This document shows positions 63,899 to 64,000 of a stretch of 64,000 nt of DNA, piece after piece. Origin of the DNA: Baylisascaris procyonis (taxonomy: Eukaryota > Nematoda > Chromadorea > Rhabditida > Ascarididae); NCBI GenBank assembly GCA_037389465.1, contig JAZARR010000260.1, positions 382,501 to 446,500 of the forward strand, read 5' to 3'. The notes under the pieces are model-generated. The model did no database searches. It saw nothing but the letters and a program-made list of their open reading frames with translations, and was not told where the DNA came from. Position 1 is the stretch's first letter. Every line of letters starts with the position of its first letter. Made by a program: the position numbers and the translations under genes.

Positions 63899-64000
63899 TA
63901 CAAAGCCAAAGTATTACAAAGGCAGAAGACAGCTGTAGTAGCGTCGGCAAGCCAGCAACTACATCTTAAATCAAGACACACTCGAAATTCCCTTGAATAG

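Overview
The window looks like nuclear DNA of a clade V (strongylid-type) nematode. This rests on four things: nematode chemoreceptor (serpentine receptor) exons joined by TTTCAG-type acceptors, introns of 0.7 to 2.2 kb, long AT-rich spacers with (AT)n tracts, and a near-perfect copy of the nematode SL1 spliced leader. The species cannot be named from sequence alone. There is no CRISPR array, rRNA, operon of bacterial type or tRNA that I could recognise.

Layout. 0-3.7 kb: no recognisable gene, only decayed open frames. 3.9-12.5 kb: a complete six-exon Sra/Srab-type seven-transmembrane receptor gene on the + strand (368 aa), with an (AT)n tract directly upstream. 13.6-14.3 kb: a decayed third receptor copy (exon 3-like and exon 4-like fossils). 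14.3-37.9 kb: a gene-poor spacer with dispersed repeats, short tandem repeats, a perfect 17-bp-arm hairpin, a frameshifted coding relic at 34-35 kb, several unrecognised open frames and a second (AT)n tract. 38.0-46.5 kb: a second six-exon receptor gene (379 aa). Its first four exons have exactly the same lengths and phases as those of the first gene. Its fourth intron carries a 154-bp minisatellite in three copies. 49.2-60.9 kb: a tandem segmental duplication carrying two paralogous three-exon genes. 61.4-61.7 kb: a small inverted-repeat element abutting an SL1-like sequence. 62.9-63.9 kb: a candidate short two-exon gene near the right edge.

The most interesting content is the duplicated pair at 51.4-53.4 and 57.6-60.2 kb. 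Each encodes a 126-residue protein assembled from three exons of 59, 42 and 280 coding bases. The design is a signal peptide, a short acidic propeptide, a furin/kexin-type site (RQKR or RQRR), and a mature 89-residue peptide. The mature peptide has two four-cysteine modules joined by a long Pro-Val linker, and the two modules resemble each other. Both genes keep a near-identical core promoter with a TATA box about 1.65-1.8 kb upstream of the first coding exon, and a splice acceptor exactly 19 bases before the ATG. I do not recognise this family; it is the best candidate for an undescribed system here.

The receptor genes probably serve chemosensation in sensory neurons, by family analogy. The secreted peptides may be released defence, signalling or host-interface peptides, but no function is visible in the sequence. 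All exon joins were read by eye and no RNA evidence was available.
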